Origin: Neoroseomonas alkaliterrae | GTDB lineage: Bacteria; Pseudomonadota; Alphaproteobacteria; Acetobacterales; Acetobacteraceae | Direction of reading: 5' to 3' | Length of the DNA: 64,000 nt | Assembly (NCBI RefSeq): GCF_014199195.1 | Contig: NZ_JACIJE010000010.1 | Coordinates: 62,001-126,000, forward strand | Shown here: in pieces, positions 62,219 to 64,000 of the stretch | Layout: each line of letters opens with the position of its first letter | How positions within the stretch are numbered: position 1 is the first letter of the stretch | Made by a program: the position numbers and the translations under genes | Notes under the pieces: model-generated | The model's database searches: none | What the model was told of the DNA's origin: nothing | Seen by the model: only the letters and a program-made list of their open reading frames with translations

Positions 62219-63268
62219 CTACCCCGCCGCTCCGCCCCGCCGCGCGATCCGCCCGACCAGCCCGCGCAGCGAAAGCCGCGGCACCACCGTCGCCCAGACC
62301 AGTTCGCGCGAGGCATTGGCGAGGCTCGTCTTGTAGCGCGCCTCGCCGGCGAGAAAGTCGTAGCCGCGATCCCCGCGCGCGAGCGCCCGCCGGATCGCCT
62401 GGTGGTGGCAGGCGAGGCCGGGCTTGCGCTGCGGGTCCTGCGCCGCCGCCCAGCCGCTCTGATAGGCCGAGACCATGCCGCCATGGCGAAGGTTGTAGAG
62501 CACGCCGACGAGCGACCCGCCCGCGGTGACGCGCAGCAGCTCCAGCATCCCGCGCGCCAGCAGCCGCTGCACCAGCGCGGCGTGGAAACGCCGCAGGAAG
62601 GGCGTGGCGAAGGCCCCGCCCTCGCCCCGGCCGTCCCATCGCGCGGCGTGCAGCGCCATCAGCTCGTCCAGGAAGCGGCTGGCCTCCTCCGCGCTCGTCG
62701 CCTCCTGCGCCGCGATCGGGCCCGCCTCGGCGATCAGCCGGTCCGAGCGCCGCATTTGCGACCGCGCATTGGCCGAAAGCGTCGCCAGCCAGTCACCGCC
62801 GGCCGCCCGCACGGCGTCGAGGTCCACCCAGGGCGCGGGGCGCGGCCGCGCATGCCAGATGACGCCGCCCGCCTCGGCCGGCAGACCGGCCGGCACGCCG
62901 GACAGGCGCAGCCCGCCGCCGCCCGCCGCGCGCAGCGCCGCGGCCAGCATCGCGCCCCGCGTGCCCGGCGGCGCATCGCGCGCCACCAGCGGGCCGTTGT
63001 GCTCGATGAAGGGGCGGTCGCGGGCGGGATCGCCGCTCTCGTGCAGATGCAGGGCGCCGCCGGCGCGGTTGAACAGCGCGAGGCCGACGCAGGCCCCGCC
63101 CGCCTCGGCCCGGACCAGCAGCGGCGCCTCGTAGCGCTCGGCGGCGAGGCAGCCGACCCAGGCCCAGGACTGGAAGACGCTCGCCTCCGCCCGCGCCTCC
63201 AGCGCCTCCCATGCCGCGCCGAGGGCGTCCCAGTCCCGCGGCGTCTCGAGATGCAGGGCGAGCGTCAT
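62219..63268 (-). CDS. FemAB/CelD-like GNAT acyltransferase
   Basis: 349 residues. Recognisable are the N-terminal EASVFQSWAWVGCLAAERY, the central LSANARSQMRRSDRLIAEAG helix (as in BcsL/CelD proteins), ELLRVTAGGSLVGVLYNLRHGG and the final YDFLAGEARYKTSLANASREL (FLxGExxYK motif). It probably acylates or amino-acylates the surface glycan. It points toward the glycosyltransferase run and ends the cluster. The frame is open far upstream, but the start at MTLALHLETPRDWD fits. Confidence 0.83.
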   Translation of the reverse strand: MTLALHLETPRDWDALGAAWEALEARAEASVFQSWAWVGCLAAERYEAPLLVRAEAGGACVGLALFNRAGGALHLHESGDPARDRPFIEHNGPLVARDAPPGTRGAMLAAALRAAGGGGLRLSGVPAGLPAEAGGVIWHARPRPAPWVDLDAVRAAGGDWLATLSANARSQMRRSDRLIAEAGPIAAQEATSAEEASRFLDELMALHAARWDGRGEGGAFATPFLRRFHAALVQRLLARGMLELLRVTAGGSLVGVLYNLRHGGMVSAYQSGWAAAQDPQRKPGLACHHQAIRRALARGDRGYDFLAGEARYKTSLANASRELVWATVVPRLSLRGLVGRIARRGGAAG

Positions 63269-63361
63269 CCCCCGCCCATAGCAGGCGCGGCGGCCAGCGT
63301 CGCGCCCGGGCCGCGCCGCGCATGGCTGGCGGGACTCGCGCGCCCGTCTATAACCGGCCCC

Positions 63362-64000
63362 ATGCGCGACCTGCTCATCACCGATGCCCGCCTGCTCGAC
63401 CCCGCGAGCGGGACGGATTCCCGCGGGGCCCTGCTGGTGCGCGAGGGCGTCATCGCCGATCTCGGCCCGGGCCTCGCCGCGCCCGAGGGGGCGGAGGTGC
63501 TGGACGCCGGCGGCGCCTGCCTCGCCCCCGGGCTCGTGGACCTGCGCGCCAATCTCGGCGAGCCTGGCGCCGAGCACCGGGAGAGCATCGCGAGCGCGGC
63601 GGGCGCGGCGGCCGCGGGCGGCATCACCACGCTCTGCGTGCTGCCGGACACCGACCCCGCGCTGGACGATCCCGCGCTGCTCTCCTTCATGATCCGGCGC
63701 GGGGAGGCCACGGGCTCGGTCTCGCTGCTGCCCTATGGCGCGGCGACGGCAGGCTGCGCGGGCAAGGAACTCGCCGAGTTCGGCCTGCTGCGCGAGGCCG
63801 GCGCCATCGCCTTCACCGACGGGGCGCGCGCGATCGCCTCGGCGCGCACGATGCGGCTCGCGCTGTCCTATGCGCGGGCCTTCGGCGCCTTCGTGGTGCA
63901 GCATCCGGAGGAGCCCACGCTTGCCGCCGGAGGCGCCGCGACCGAAGGCGAGCTCGCCACCCGTCTCGGCCTGCCCGGCATCCCGCCGGCGGCGGAGGCG
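63362..64000 (+). CDS. pyrC: Dihydroorotase-like protein, probably non-catalytic (3' end outside window)
   Basis: 213 codons are present; the gene runs off the right edge. N-terminal LLITDARLLDPASGTDSRG and APGLVDLRANLGEPGAEHRE place it in the amidohydrolase dihydroorotase group. The metal-binding DLHxH of active enzymes reads DLRAN here, so His62 and His64 are Arg and Asn. This is the pattern of the non-catalytic pseudo-DHOase that supports aspartate transcarbamoylase (PyrB) in Alphaproteobacteria. pyrB, if adjacent, would lie outside the window. It marks the end of the glycan cluster and return to core metabolism. Confidence 0.85.
   Translation, partial: MRDLLITDARLLDPASGTDSRGALLVREGVIADLGPGLAAPEGAEVLDAGGACLAPGLVDLRANLGEPGAEHRESIASAAGAAAAGGITTLCVLPDTDPALDDPALLSFMIRRGEATGSVSLLPYGAATAGCAGKELAEFGLLREAGAIAFTDGARAIASARTMRLALSYARAFGAFVVQHPEEPTLAAGGAATEGELATRLGLPGIPPAAEA

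Overview
This window is GC-rich DNA with dense, mostly unidirectional gene blocks joined by ATGA or GTGA start/stop overlaps. Gene content and codon use suggest an alphaproteobacterium, most likely of the Acetobacteraceae (Roseomonas-like). This rests on a complete exosortase A (XrtA) exopolysaccharide locus together with a Rhodospirillales-type non-catalytic dihydroorotase. No rRNA, tRNA, CRISPR array, insertion sequence or phage gene was seen.

Region 1 (1-15.6 kb) is metabolic. It holds the E1 alpha/beta genes of a 2-oxoacid dehydrogenase (the beta gene cut by the window edge), a divergent unknown protein with an internal duplication joined to a ThDP-dependent acetolactate-synthase-like enzyme, two small proline-rich exported proteins, a ribokinase-family kinase, an orphan molybdenum hydroxylase large subunit, a serine-glyoxylate aminotransferase, a large FAD/Fe-S D-2-hydroxyacid dehydrogenase and several DUF proteins (DUF924, DUF1194, an FMN-binding PNPOx-like protein, DUF3253, DUF1499).

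Region 2 (15.7-41.7 kb) is the XrtA locus. A minus-strand block, in transcription order, encodes an export lipoprotein, a chain-length protein, a tyrosine autokinase, an outer-membrane protein, an ATPase, a polysaccharide deacetylase and a FemAB-like protein. It diverges from a plus-strand block encoding the initiating sugar transferase, the PrsK/PrsR two-component system, the TPR protein PrsT, an O-antigen-ligase-like protein, glycosyltransferases and exosortase A. The 495-bp AT-rich gap at 23.55-24.05 kb is the likely shared control region. No obvious PEP-CTERM substrate is encoded here, so the sorted proteins must lie elsewhere.

Region 3 (40.4-63.3 kb) extends the surface-glycan machinery. 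It has all four activities for a GDP-D-glycero-alpha-D-manno-heptose pathway (HddC-GmhB fusion, HddA, GmhA), the XrtA-associated amidotransferase, an epimerase that seems to start at CTG, a methyltransferase, a glycosyltransferase-deacetylase fusion, a Wzx-like flippase, more glycosyltransferases and two further FemAB/CelD-like acyltransferases. The window ends inside a dihydroorotase-like gene.

The most unusual feature is a pair of related large proteins of unknown function. One (34.3-36.5 kb) has a Tat-like signal and only the core domain. The other (45.2-49.4 kb) carries the same core fused to an RTX-like repeat tail containing two nearly identical 233-residue blocks. Both are embedded in the glycan genes, which suggests a periplasmic and a secreted version of one glycan-acting or glycan-binding module. 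A nonsense-interrupted FkbM methyltransferase lies next to the first of them.
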